A DNA stretch of 64,000 nt from Marmoricola sp. OAE513 (GCF_040546585.1 NZ_JBEPOC010000001.1:1550001-1614000); one strand, 5' to 3'; positions 42,186 to 51,139 are shown, counted from the stretch's first letter. Notes: generated by a model from the sequence alone, not told the origin. Program-made: numbers and translations.

Positions 42186-42219
42186 GGTGCCCGCGCGCAG
42201 CGCGGCCACACCTCAACCA
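42179..42219. terminator. hairpin across both convergent stop codons
   Basis: Arms TGGTTGAGGTG (42179-42189) and CACCTCAACCA (42209-42219) pair over 11 bp, with an inner CCGCGC/GCGCGG stem. It contains the stop codons of both the sulfotransferase and the TetR gene, so it can end both transcripts. It also looks like a repeat-type palindrome. Confidence 0.75.
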
Positions 42220-42764
42220 ACCTGGTTCAAGGCTTCCTCGGTCAGCGCGCCCAGCGTGCGCAGGTCGTGCGGCTCGGGGCCGTCGCTCCACACCGCGACC
42301 GCCGCGAACACGGCACCCGCGAGCGTCTCGGCCCGCACGGCGGCAGCCAGGTCCTCGACGCCCCGCTCCACGAGCAGTGCGCGCAGCTCGGTCGCCATGG
42401 CAGCCTGACGGTCGCGGAAGACCCTCTCGATCCGCTCGGGGCTCAGCAGCTCACGCCGCAACCGGGCGATCTCGACCAGCAGGCGCGGGTCGGTCGGCGC
42501 GGAGCTCAGCGACTCGAGCACCGAGCGGTGCAGCGGCTCGTCGACCGGGCGGCTCCGCACGGCCGTCCTGAACCAGGCGAGCCCTTCGACCAGATCGGCG
42601 AACAGCACCTCGTCCTTGGTCGCGAAGTGCCGGTAGAACGTCCTCTCGGTGACCCCGGCCTCGGCCGCGATCGCTGGCACGCTGGCTCCTTCGAACCCGT
42701 CGGCGACGAAGTGCCGCAGGGCGGTGGCACGCAGTGCTGCTCGCGTGCGCTCCGACTTGGTCAC
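42213..42764 (-). CDS. TetR family transcriptional regulator
   Basis: A 183-residue TetR protein. The N-terminal HTH contains HFVADGFEGASVPAIAAEAGVTERTFYRHFATKDEVLF; the ligand domain is all-helical and unassignable. GTG at 42764, with TAGCCT (42771-42776) 6 nt upstream, indicates leaderless expression. The perfect palindrome at 42783-42796 between it and the divergent DUF1214 operon is its likely operator. Confidence 0.92.
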   Translation of the reverse strand: MTKSERTRAALRATALRHFVADGFEGASVPAIAAEAGVTERTFYRHFATKDEVLFADLVEGLAWFRTAVRSRPVDEPLHRSVLESLSSAPTDPRLLVEIARLRRELLSPERIERVFRDRQAAMATELRALLVERGVEDLAAAVRAETLAGAVFAAVAVWSDGPEPHDLRTLGALTEEALNQVG

Positions 42765-42782
42765 CGCGCGAGGCTATCATTT

Positions 42783-42796
42783 TGTCAGTACTGACA
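42783..42796. promoter_or_regulatory. TetR operator candidate
   Basis: TGTCAGTACTGACA is a perfect 14-bp palindrome. It covers CTGACA, a -35-like box 18 nt from TAGCGT (42815-42820), the -10 that lies 7 nt before the DUF1214 start. It also sits just upstream of the regulator's own -10, so one bound dimer could repress both. Confidence 0.8.
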
Positions 42797-42827
42797 TTTT
42801 CGTCGAATCGCTGCTAGCGTCGCCGAC

Positions 42828-44099
42828 ATGTCTCCTGCCTTCCCCGACCACCCGGTCGCCACCGCCGAGCAGCACGCGCACGAGCTGGCGGCTCTCGAGC
42901 TGGTCGAGCACCCCACCGTGCGCGCCGCGTACCGCGACGTCGCCGAGACCTGGCTGGCCCGCGCCAAGCCCAGCGACGCGATGCGCGAGCGCTTCAACGC
43001 GGCGTACGAGGAGGTGATGTTCTCGGCGGCTGTGTGGTCCAGCAACCAGGACCCGTTGCGACCGAAGGTCACCACGATCACCCGGCTCGCGCACGAGGTC
43101 GAGGGCGTCCGGATCCCCGGCACCCGCTGGGGCATCGACAACCCGGACTCGGTCTACCGGGTCATCCCGATCTCGGGCGAGGAGAAGTACGTCATCCGCG
43201 GCCGGGTCGGCGAGCACCGGATGACGGAGAACTACTTCACCCTCTGGAACGCCCACATGGGGACCATCGACGTCGTCGACGGACGCCGGATGGAGGTCGC
43301 CCCCGACGGCACCTACGAGATCACCGTCGACGCCAGCGAGAAGAACGGGCGCACCAACCACATCCAGTCCACACCCGAGGCGCACGAGTTCTACATCCGC
43401 GACGTGCTCCTCGACTGGTCGCTGGACCAGCCGAACGAGATCACCATCGAGCGGGTCTCGACAGGCTCGACCACCGGTGACCGCCCCGCCCTGACCCTGG
43501 ACGAGCAGGCCGAGAAGACCGCCGCGATGATGGCGCACTTCGCCGACTTCACCGGCAAGCTCTCCTACGGGATGTCCAAGTCACCCGCGAACCACTTCTC
43601 GCTGGCGTGGAACTCCAACCAGCACGGGGCGATGGTCGGCCAGGTCTACGTCGCCGGGCGCTTCGACCTCGAGCCCGGCCAGGCGTTCGTGGTCGACGTC
43701 AGCGACGGCGGCGCGGAGTACTTCACCGTCCCGCTCGGCAACCTGTGGGGCACCACGCTGGACATCTACGGCAGCACGAGCTCGCTGAACAAGGCTCAGT
43801 CGAAACCGAACGGGGACGGCACCTACACCTACGTCATCGGCCCGGAGAACCCCGGCGTCCACAACTGGATCGACTCGGCCGGCCTGCGCGAGGGCTTCCT
43901 GACGCTGCGGATGGCGGAGTTCGGTCCGGGCGGCGCCACCGAGGACCTCGCCGCCACCGGACGCGTCATCGACCTCGACGACCTCGACAAGGAGCTCCCC
44001 GACATCGCCCGGATCGACGAGGCCGGCCGGGCCGACCAGCTCGCCGAACGTCAGACCGGCTACACGAAGAACCGCCTCCCCGAGGGAGTCGTGGCATGA
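42828..44099 (+). CDS. DUF1214 domain-containing protein
   Basis: A 423-residue protein. The C-terminal half fits DUF1214 (FSLAWNSNQHGAMVGQVYVAGRFDLEPGQAFVVDV, YGSTSSLNKAQSKPNGDGTYTYVIGPENPGVHNWIDSAGLREG). The N-terminal half resembles the matching beta-rich domain of the DUF1214/DUF1254 group. It is the first gene of an operon with two SDR dehydrogenases, so a role in catabolism of a lipophilic compound is likely. Residues 210-218 (VSTGSTTGD) come from an inserted copy of the dispersed GTCGAG element. Leaderless TAGCGT promoter. ATGA overlap to the next gene. Confidence 0.82.
   Translation: MSPAFPDHPVATAEQHAHELAALELVEHPTVRAAYRDVAETWLARAKPSDAMRERFNAAYEEVMFSAAVWSSNQDPLRPKVTTITRLAHEVEGVRIPGTRWGIDNPDSVYRVIPISGEEKYVIRGRVGEHRMTENYFTLWNAHMGTIDVVDGRRMEVAPDGTYEITVDASEKNGRTNHIQSTPEAHEFYIRDVLLDWSLDQPNEITIERVSTGSTTGDRPALTLDEQAEKTAAMMAHFADFTGKLSYGMSKSPANHFSLAWNSNQHGAMVGQVYVAGRFDLEPGQAFVVDVSDGGAEYFTVPLGNLWGTTLDIYGSTSSLNKAQSKPNGDGTYTYVIGPENPGVHNWIDSAGLREGFLTLRMAEFGPGGATEDLAATGRVIDLDDLDKELPDIARIDEAGRADQLAERQTGYTKNRLPEGVVA
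43454..43472 (-). repeat. dispersed GTCGAG element, copy inside DUF1214 gene
   Basis: The exact reverse complement of GGTCGAGCCTGTCGAGACC. It is in-frame within the coding sequence and contributes V-S-T-G-S-T-T, the same peptide produced by a related copy in the carboxylase gene at 62595-62613. Confidence 0.88.
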
Positions 44100-44932
44100 G
44101 CCGCTGGCTGATCACCGGGTGCTCGACCGGGATCGGGCGGGAGATCGCGACCGTCGCCCTCGAGGCCGGGCACCAGGTCGTCGTCACCGCGCGCAAGGTC
44201 GAGGCCGTCCAGGACCTCGTCGACTCGTACGGCGAACAGGCCGTCGCCGTCGCTCTCGACGTCACCGACCGCGGTCAGATCGCGAACGCGGTCGCTGCGA
44301 CCATCAGCGCGTTCGGCGGCATCGACGTACTGGTGAACAACGCCGGCTACGGCTACCTCTCCGCCGTGGAGGAGGGCGAGGACGCCGAGATCCGGGCGCT
44401 CTTCGACACCAACTACTTCGGCGTCGTCGACACCATCCAGGAGGTGCTGCCCACGATGCGCGAGCAGGGCAGCGGCCACATCATCAACATCTCCTCGATG
44501 ACCGGACTGGTCGCGAACCCGCCGAACGCGTTCTACTCCTCGACGAAGTTCGCCCTCGAGGGACTCACCGAGGCGCTCTCCAAGGAGGTCGCCGCCTTCG
44601 GGATCAAGGTGACCGCGATCGAGCCCGGCGCGTTCCGCACCGACTGGGCCAGCCGGTCGATGCACGAGTCCTCGGCCCCCCTCGAGGCGTACGCCGAGGA
44701 CGTCGGCGTCCGCAAGGACCTGATCAAGCAGTTCGCCGACCACCTGCCCGGGGACCCGCGCAAGTGCGCCGAGGCCGTCGTCATGGTGGCCGGACTCGAG
44801 CAGCCGCCGCTGCGCCTGCTGCTCGGTCACGACGTCCTCAAGGCCGTGCGGGAGAAGATCGAGCAGCTGACCGCGTCCATCGACGAGTGGGAAGCCGTCA
44901 CCAAGGACGTCAACTTCCCGGCAGGCACGTGA
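44096..44932 (+). CDS. short-chain dehydrogenase/reductase
   Basis: A 278-residue classical SDR: TGCSTGIG (7-14), NNAG (81-84), catalytic serine in ISSMTG, and Y147-x3-K151 in YSSTK. The C-terminus resembles the oxidoreductase group of PRK06180-type SDRs acting on ketones or alcohols. ATG overlaps the DUF1214 stop (44096-44099), and the stop shares a base with the next SDR start. Second gene of the TetR-regulated operon. Substrate unknown. Confidence 0.9.
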   Translation: MSRWLITGCSTGIGREIATVALEAGHQVVVTARKVEAVQDLVDSYGEQAVAVALDVTDRGQIANAVAATISAFGGIDVLVNNAGYGYLSAVEEGEDAEIRALFDTNYFGVVDTIQEVLPTMREQGSGHIINISSMTGLVANPPNAFYSSTKFALEGLTEALSKEVAAFGIKVTAIEPGAFRTDWASRSMHESSAPLEAYAEDVGVRKDLIKQFADHLPGDPRKCAEAVVMVAGLEQPPLRLLLGHDVLKAVREKIEQLTASIDEWEAVTKDVNFPAGT

Positions 44933-45921
44933 TGACCTACGCCGCCACCGAGCAGGTCCCGCTGGGCTCCGGCTTCGGCCTGCACACCACCGCTGCCGAG
45001 GTGCTCGAGGGCATCGACCTGCGCGGCAAGCGCGCCCTGGTCACCGGTGGCTACTCGGGCATCGGCATCGAGATGGTCAAAGCACTGGTCGCGGCCGGGA
45101 TCGACGAGGTGCTGGTTCCTGCGCGACGTCCGGAGACAGCGGCCGAGGCGTTGGCGGGGATCCCGCGGGTGACTCTCGGGGTGATGGACCTCTCCGACCA
45201 GGCCAGCGTCGCGGCGTACGCCGACCAGGTGCTCGCTGCGGGCGGGCACCTCGACATCCTCATCGGCAGCGCCGGGATCATGGCGACCCCGCAGGAGCAC
45301 GTCGGCCCCGGCTGGGAGCTGCAGCTGGCCACCAACCACCTCGGCCACTTCGCGCTCGTCAACCGGCTCTGGACGCTGCTGCGCGACACCGGGGCAGGGG
45401 GCGCCCGCGTCGTCAGCGTCTCCTCCGGCGGCCACCAGTTCGGCGGGATCCGTTGGGACGACCTGGACTTCGCCCGCGACGGCTACGACAAGTGGCTCGC
45501 CTACGGGCAGTCCAAGACGGCGAACGTGCTGTTCGCCGTCGAGCTCGACCGGCGCGGTGCCGAGCACGGCGTCCGCGCGTTCGCCCTGCACCCGGGCGCC
45601 ATCCTGACTCCGCTGGGCCGGCACCTCCAGGCCGAGGACGTCGAGAACCTGCTCTCCTACGGCAGCGACGGCAAGCCGCTGATGCCGGAGTTCAAGTCAC
45701 CCGAGGCCGGTGCCGCGACCGCCGTCTTCGCCGCGACTTCGCCGCTGCTGGAGGGGCTGGGCGGCGTCTACCTGGAGGACTGCGACATCACCGGAGTCGC
45801 CGATCCCGAGAACCGGGTCACCGGTCAGGCCCTGGGCGTCTTCCCGCACGCCAAGGACCCAGCCGAGGCAGCCCGGCTCTGGGCCTGGTCGGCCGAGCAG
45901 ACCGGGGTCGACGCGCTGTAG
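44932..45921 (+). CDS. SDR oxidoreductase, retinol-dehydrogenase/WWOX-like
   Basis: A 329-residue SDR. The nucleotide motif is TGGYSGIG (38-45), the usual NNAG is altered to GSAG (112-115), and the catalytic SSG and Y191-x3-K195 (YGQSK) are intact. Length and NHLGHF place it with the retinol-dehydrogenase/WWOX-like group. ATG 44932 shares a base with the previous stop (TGATG). Third gene of the operon. Confidence 0.88.
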   Translation: MTYAATEQVPLGSGFGLHTTAAEVLEGIDLRGKRALVTGGYSGIGIEMVKALVAAGIDEVLVPARRPETAAEALAGIPRVTLGVMDLSDQASVAAYADQVLAAGGHLDILIGSAGIMATPQEHVGPGWELQLATNHLGHFALVNRLWTLLRDTGAGGARVVSVSSGGHQFGGIRWDDLDFARDGYDKWLAYGQSKTANVLFAVELDRRGAEHGVRAFALHPGAILTPLGRHLQAEDVENLLSYGSDGKPLMPEFKSPEAGAATAVFAATSPLLEGLGGVYLEDCDITGVADPENRVTGQALGVFPHAKDPAEAARLWAWSAEQTGVDAL

Positions 45922-46017
45922 AAAAAAACTTTCGCGAGAAGTTGCAAGGTTCCGCGCCCGTGGTGCTCCTACCACCACGCAACGCAACCGCAACCGATCT
46001 CTCGAAAGGCTCCAGCC

Positions 46018-47946
46018 ATGTTCCGCAAGACCTTCACCGGCTCGCTCGTAGCCGCCTCGCTCACCGCGGGCGCCCTGCTCACGATGCCCTCGGCCTCCGC
46101 CACCCCGACCTTCGTCTCCGGCACCAACGTCAGCGGAGTCGGCAACCTCCCCACCGACGCCGACTTCGCCATGGCGGAGAACGGCACCGCCGTCGCCACC
46201 TGGATCCGTGACGGCCGCGTCGTCGCGGCCTCCCGCCCTGCCGGCACCTGGCACACCGACTACGTGACCGCTCCCGGCACTGTCGTCTCGAACCCGACCG
46301 TCAGCACCAACGACAAGGGCGAGACCGTCGTGGCCTGGATGCAGACCGACCAGTTCGACGACATCCGCGTCGCCGCCGCACGCATGGACGCGGAGGGCAA
46401 CTTCCCCGACCCGCAGCTCATCAGCACCGCAGGCTCCCCGGACGTGCAGGCCCCCCTCGACGCAGCCGTCGACGGGAAGGGCAAGCTCTTCGTCGCCTAC
46501 GAGATCTCCAACGGTGGCGGGTTCGACCAGGTCCGCGTCTCGACCCTGGACAAGGCCGGCACGGCGGACACCAAGTCCGTCTCCGGCACCTCCGCCCACC
46601 AGCCGAGCATCGCGGTGAACACCGCCGGCCAGGCGCTGATCGCGTACAACGAGGAGTACAACGCCGACGACGTGATCAACACCCGCCGGTTCGACCCGAG
46701 CAACCAGACCTGGTCGGCGACCAAGTCCGTCGGGCTGGTCGGCAAGTACACGACCGAGTCCGACGTGGCCCTCGGCGACGACGGTTTCGGCACCGTGGTC
46801 TACGGCAAGAAGGTCGACGCCGACTTCCGGGCGATGACCAGCACCTCCAAGCCGGACGCCACCCTCGGCGGCGCCGTCTACGCCTCGCCCGCCGGCTACA
46901 CGGCCGCGTTCTTCAGCGTCGACCAGAACGACAAGGGCGCTGCCCTGGTCTCCTACACCCGCATCGGCGGCGGCAACTACGTCGGCTACACCCAGCGCGC
47001 GACCACCACCGGCAACTGGACCAACCCGGCGATCGTCTCCGGTGCCCTCAGCGGCCTGTCGGCGTCGCACGCCACGATCAGCGACTCCGGGTTTGCCTTC
47101 ATCGGCTTCGACGACAACGAGCACCAGCGCGCTGCCTACCGCTCGAGCGTCATCCAGAACATGACGACGTACGACTCCGGTGACACCAACTACGTGTACG
47201 GCGGCACCGGTGTCGGTTCCGACAACCAGGGCAACGTCCTCTTCGCCGGCATCATCCACAGCGCCGACCCGGCCAAGGGGTTCATCTCCGCGAAGATCCT
47301 GGACACCGCCGGTCCGACCTCGACGGTGAGTGCGCCGGCCAGCTCGGTCGGCACGACGTTCAAGGTCAGCCGCGCTGCCAGCGACCGGTTCTCGAACCTG
47401 GGCAACGGAAGCATCCGGGTCCGGTCGGCCAAGTGGGACAGCAACCTGGGCAACCCGACGATCATCTCGTCGAACTCTGCTGCCACGTCCCTCGACTTCA
47501 CCGGCAAGCCCGGCTACACCTACTGCTTCAGCAGCCTGGCCAAGGACTCCCACGCCAACACGGGAGCCTGGAGCGCCGAGAAGTGCACGACCGTGGCGCA
47601 CGACGACCGGCACCTGTTCAACGCCAAGAAGTTCAAGCGGGTCAAGTCCGGCGCCGCCTACCAGGGCACGCTGAGCAAGGCCACCACGAAGAACGCCAAG
47701 CTGATCCTGCAGGACCTGAAGGTGCGCAAGATCGCGATCGTGGTCAAGAAGTCCGCTCACGGCGGCAAGATCAAGGTCTCGTTCGGCGGCAAGAAGCTGG
47801 GCACCTACAGCCTCAAGGGCAAGGGTTCGAAGCAGGTCATCAACGTCAAGGACCTCGGCTCGGTCAAGACCGGGACCCTGGTGATCAAGGTGATCAGCAA
47901 GTCCGGCAAGACGGTCAAGATCGACGGCGTGATCGCGACCCGCTGA
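46018..47946 (+). CDS. large secreted protein, probable beta-propeller
   Basis: A 642-residue exported protein. The signal peptide (1 to about 29, GSLVAASLTAGALLTMPSASA) is followed by repeated strands with DG/NDKGETVVAWMQ-like units (about every 45-60 residues to residue 430), suggesting a beta-propeller. A fibronectin-like section with CFSSLAKDSHANTGAWSAEKC comes next, then a Lys-rich C-terminal beta domain (VKKSAHGGKIKVSFGGKKLGTYSLKGKG). AAAGG lies upstream of ATG. No catalytic motif is visible. It may bind wall or extracellular polymers. Monocistronic, ending in a hairpin. Confidence 0.78.
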   Translation: MFRKTFTGSLVAASLTAGALLTMPSASATPTFVSGTNVSGVGNLPTDADFAMAENGTAVATWIRDGRVVAASRPAGTWHTDYVTAPGTVVSNPTVSTNDKGETVVAWMQTDQFDDIRVAAARMDAEGNFPDPQLISTAGSPDVQAPLDAAVDGKGKLFVAYEISNGGGFDQVRVSTLDKAGTADTKSVSGTSAHQPSIAVNTAGQALIAYNEEYNADDVINTRRFDPSNQTWSATKSVGLVGKYTTESDVALGDDGFGTVVYGKKVDADFRAMTSTSKPDATLGGAVYASPAGYTAAFFSVDQNDKGAALVSYTRIGGGNYVGYTQRATTTGNWTNPAIVSGALSGLSASHATISDSGFAFIGFDDNEHQRAAYRSSVIQNMTTYDSGDTNYVYGGTGVGSDNQGNVLFAGIIHSADPAKGFISAKILDTAGPTSTVSAPASSVGTTFKVSRAASDRFSNLGNGSIRVRSAKWDSNLGNPTIISSNSAATSLDFTGKPGYTYCFSSLAKDSHANTGAWSAEKCTTVAHDDRHLFNAKKFKRVKSGAAYQGTLSKATTKNAKLILQDLKVRKIAIVVKKSAHGGKIKVSFGGKKLGTYSLKGKGSKQVINVKDLGSVKTGTLVIKVISKSGKTVKIDGVIATR

Positions 47947-47958
47947 TCCAACGCTCCT

Positions 47959-47990
47959 CGGCCCCGTCGACCACCAGGTCGGCGGGGCCG
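47959..47990 (+). terminator. intrinsic terminator-like hairpin
   Basis: CGGCCCCG (47959-47966) pairs with CGGGGCCG (47983-47990), with inner CGAC/GTCG. It is followed by tggcgttctt. It lies 13 bp past the secreted-protein stop and faces the converging antiporter gene. Confidence 0.7.
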
Positions 47991-48012
47991 TGGCGTTCTT
48001 GCGTGCGGCGTC

Positions 48013-49500
48013 CTACTCGTTGAGCCACTGGGCCAGGCGGCCCTTGAGCGAGACCGCCCGCAACCGGGCCTCGGTCTTCTCCCGCGTCTTGCGGGGCGTG
48101 ACGACGAGCAGCTCGTCGCCACGACGCAGGACCGTGCGCAGCTGAGGAACCAGGGTTGAGCCGTCACGGACGATCAGCGAGACCGAGGCGCCCTTGGGCA
48201 ATCTCAGCTCGGCCACCTCGACGCCGTGCATCAGGGACTTCGGCGAGATGGTGATCATCAGCAGGTCCGCCGCGATCCGTTCGAGGGGAGCGGCCTCGAC
48301 GTCGAGGTCGCGCGGCTCGCTGCGCCGCGCGACCTTGAGCACCCGGGCGACCAGCGGCAGGGTCGGTGCCGTGATCAACGTGTAGATCACGGTCATGACG
48401 AAGACGATGTTGAACAGCTGGGTGGCGTCGTCGACCCCGGCCGAGAGCGGGATCGTCGCGAGCACGATCGGCACCGCTCCGCGGAGACCCGCCCAGCTGA
48501 TGAAACCGAGCTCGCGCACGGGCATCGGCTGGACCAGCGCCGAGACGAAGACCGAGACCGGGCGCGCGACCAGGGTCAGCACGAGGCCGGCGGCGAATGC
48601 CAGCCCCACGTCCTCCCACGTGATCAGGCTCGGCGTGACCAGCAGCCCGAGCATCACGAAGAGCCCGATCTGGGCGAGCCAGGCCATCCCCTCCGCGAAC
48701 GACCGGGTGGCGGCACGGTGCGGCAGCTCGGAGTTCCCGAGGATCAGCGCCGCGACGTAGACGGCCGCGAAGCCGGAACCGTGCACGGTGGCCGTGGCGG
48801 CATACGCGAGGACCGAGAGGGAGAGGACAGCGAGCGGGTACAGACCCGAGGACGGCAGCGCCGCCCGGCGCATCGCCCAGGCGCCGCCGAACCCGACCAG
48901 GAGGCCGCCGAGCACACCGACGACGAGCTCGAAGGCGACCTCGCCGACGAAGCTGGCGGCGCCGTGGTGGCCCGAGGCGCTGACCAAGGTCACCAGCACG
49001 ACGGTGGGCGCGTCGTTGAGGCCGGACTCGGCCTCGAGCGTGGAGTTGAGGCGCCGCGGCAGCGGCACCCGGCGCAGCACCGAGAACACGGCTGCCGCGT
49101 CCGTCGGGGAGGTGAGCGCACCGAGCAGCACCGAGATCTGCCAGCTCATCCCGAAGACGAAGTGCGCTGCCAGCGCGACGATCCCGACGCTGACGGCGAC
49201 GCCGACGGTGGCCAGGGACAGGCCCATCTTGACCACCGGGCGCATCTCGCCCCAGTTCGTGGTGAGACCACCTTCGGCCAGGATGATGATCAGGGCCGCG
49301 AAGCCCAGCGCGTTGGCCAGCTCGGCGTCGGAGAAGCTGACGCCCAGCCCGGCCTCGCCGATGCCGACCCCGATGAGCAGGTAGAGCAGAAGGCTGGGGA
49401 GGCCGGCTCCGGTGGAGGCCCGCACGGCCAGGATCGCGACCAGCAGCACGCCCGTGCCCGCCAGGAGACCCTGGTTGAGCGTGTGGACGTCGAGTGTCAT
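48013..49500 (-). CDS. cation/H+ antiporter, CPA1/NhaP2-like with RCK_C domain
   Basis: A 495-residue antiporter with 12-13 TM segments. LTSPTDAAAVFSVLRR and LNSTLEAESGLNDAPTVVLV carry the conserved acidic (ND-type) transport site. After the last TM a cytoplasmic RCK_C/TrkA_C domain (about 410-480, VEVAELRLPKGASVSLIVRDGSTLVPQLRTVLRRGDELLVV) would bind a regulatory ligand. This fits NhaP2-like K+(Na+)/H+ exchange. The start at 49500 (MTLDVHTL) is preferred over GTG 49512. Diverges from the KstR-type operator gene. Confidence 0.92.
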   Translation of the reverse strand: MTLDVHTLNQGLLAGTGVLLVAILAVRASTGAGLPSLLLYLLIGVGIGEAGLGVSFSDAELANALGFAALIIILAEGGLTTNWGEMRPVVKMGLSLATVGVAVSVGIVALAAHFVFGMSWQISVLLGALTSPTDAAAVFSVLRRVPLPRRLNSTLEAESGLNDAPTVVLVTLVSASGHHGAASFVGEVAFELVVGVLGGLLVGFGGAWAMRRAALPSSGLYPLAVLSLSVLAYAATATVHGSGFAAVYVAALILGNSELPHRAATRSFAEGMAWLAQIGLFVMLGLLVTPSLITWEDVGLAFAAGLVLTLVARPVSVFVSALVQPMPVRELGFISWAGLRGAVPIVLATIPLSAGVDDATQLFNIVFVMTVIYTLITAPTLPLVARVLKVARRSEPRDLDVEAAPLERIAADLLMITISPKSLMHGVEVAELRLPKGASVSLIVRDGSTLVPQLRTVLRRGDELLVVTPRKTREKTEARLRAVSLKGRLAQWLNE

Positions 49501-49578
49501 GAAGAGCGGCACCTGGCGGTGGGGGCTGTGGAGAGCAGTCTATCGGAGGCGGTCTCCGGTCCGACGCCGGCCGAACTG

Positions 49579-49592
49579 TAGAACTTGTTCTA
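49579..49592. promoter_or_regulatory. KstR-type operator
   Basis: TAGAACTTGTTCTA fits the consensus TnnAACnnGTTnnA of the mycobacterial/rhodococcal cholesterol regulator KstR, with perfect arms. It lies 9 nt upstream of TACCCT (49602-49607), the -10 located 6 nt before the flavoprotein start. Confidence 0.7.
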
Positions 49593-49613
49593 GTTTCGTC
49601 CTACCCTTCTCCC

Positions 49614-51071
49614 ATGACGACCGCCCTGCCTGATGTCCTCCCCGCTTCCGCGATCCCCTCCGACGTCGAGGAGACCGACGTCGTCGTCATCGGGTTCGGC
49701 ATCGCCGGCGCCTGCGCAGCGCTGGAGGCAGCCCGGTCGGGCGCGCGCGTCGTCCTGCTCGAGCGGTCCGCGACGTACGGCGGCACCAGCGCGATGTCCG
49801 GCGGGCACTTCTACCTGGGCGGCGGCACCGCGGTGCAGCAGGCGACCGGGCACGAGGACTCCGCAGACGAGATGTACAAGTACCTGGTCGCGGTCAGCGA
49901 GGACCCGGAGCACGACAAGATCCGCGTCTTCTGCGACGACAGCGTCGAGCACTTCGACTGGGTCGAGGCGCTCGGCTTCCAGTTCGAGCGCAGCTACTTC
50001 TCCGGCAAGGCCGTGATCCAGCCCAACACCGAGGGTCTGATGTTCACCGGCAACGAGAAGGTCCACCCCTACCGCGACGCTGCCGTCCCGGCCCCGCGCG
50101 GCCACAAGGTCCCGGTCCCCGGTGACACCGGCGGCACCCAGATGGTGATGGACCTGCTCAACGAGCGCATCAAGGAAGCCGGCGTCGACGTGCGGTACGA
50201 GGTCGGCGCCACCAACCTCGTCCAGGACGCCGACGGGTCCGTCGTCGGCGTCGCCTGGAAGAAGTTCTCCGAGACCGGCCACCTGAGGGCCAAGGCCGTC
50301 GTGGTCGCCGCCGGCGGCTTCGTGATGAACCCGGACATGGTCGCCGAGAACACCCCGGCCCTGGGCGAGAAGCTGTTCGTCCTCGGCAACACCTACGACG
50401 ACGGCCTCGGCCTGCGCCTGGGCAAGTCGGTCGGCGCACAGCTGAAGTTCATGGACGAGCCCTTCATCACCGCGCCGTTCTACCCGCCGTCGGTCCTGGT
50501 CAAGGGCATCGTGGTGAACAAGGACGGCAAGCGCTTCGTCACCGAGGACAGCTACCACTCCCGGACGTCGTACCACGTGATGCACCAGCCGGAGCAGAAG
50601 GCGTACCTGATCGTCGACTCCGCGCACATCGAGCACCCCTCGATGCCGCTGTGCCCGTTCATCGACGGCTGGGAGACGGTCGAGGAGATGGAGTCCTCGC
50701 TCGGCATCCCCGAGGGGAACCTCGTCGAGACGCTCGGCAGCTACAACAAGCACGCGCACAACGGCGAGGACCCGGAGTTCCACAAGCACCCGGACTGGAT
50801 CGCACCGCAGGACCAGGGTCCGTGGGGCGCTTACGACCTGACCCTGGGCAACGCCCTGTACGCCGGCTTCACGCTCGGTGGGATGCGCTGCACGGTCGAC
50901 GGCCAGGTCCAGCGCGAGGACGGCAGCGTCGTCGCCGGCCTGTACGCCGCCGGAGCGTGCGCCGCGAACATCGCCCAGACGGGGGCCAGCTACGCCTCGG
51001 GCACCCAGCTCGCCGAGGGGTCGTACTTCGGTCGTCGCGCCGGTCGGCACGCCGCCGCCCAGAAGGGCTGA
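49614..51071 (+). CDS. FAD-dependent oxidoreductase, KstD/fumarate-reductase family
   Basis: A 485-residue flavoprotein. The N-terminal Rossmann loop GFGIAGACAALEAA (27-40) is followed by GGTSAMSGGHFYLGGGT, PVPGDTGGTQMVMDLL and a C-terminal GLYAAGACAANIAQTGASYASGTQLAEGSYFGRRAG FAD closure. This is the family of 3-ketosteroid dehydrogenases and soluble fumarate reductases. At 485 residues it is shorter than most KstD proteins, so the exact substrate is open. A KstR-type operator upstream argues for steroid catabolism. Leaderless TACCCT promoter. Confidence 0.87.
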   Translation: MTTALPDVLPASAIPSDVEETDVVVIGFGIAGACAALEAARSGARVVLLERSATYGGTSAMSGGHFYLGGGTAVQQATGHEDSADEMYKYLVAVSEDPEHDKIRVFCDDSVEHFDWVEALGFQFERSYFSGKAVIQPNTEGLMFTGNEKVHPYRDAAVPAPRGHKVPVPGDTGGTQMVMDLLNERIKEAGVDVRYEVGATNLVQDADGSVVGVAWKKFSETGHLRAKAVVVAAGGFVMNPDMVAENTPALGEKLFVLGNTYDDGLGLRLGKSVGAQLKFMDEPFITAPFYPPSVLVKGIVVNKDGKRFVTEDSYHSRTSYHVMHQPEQKAYLIVDSAHIEHPSMPLCPFIDGWETVEEMESSLGIPEGNLVETLGSYNKHAHNGEDPEFHKHPDWIAPQDQGPWGAYDLTLGNALYAGFTLGGMRCTVDGQVQREDGSVVAGLYAAGACAANIAQTGASYASGTQLAEGSYFGRRAGRHAAAQKG

Positions 51072-51139
51072 CCAGAAGGCCTGACCAGGGGGCCGAGCAC
51101 CTGAGAAGCGGCTTCAGGAAGCGCCGTTACCATCTCCGG

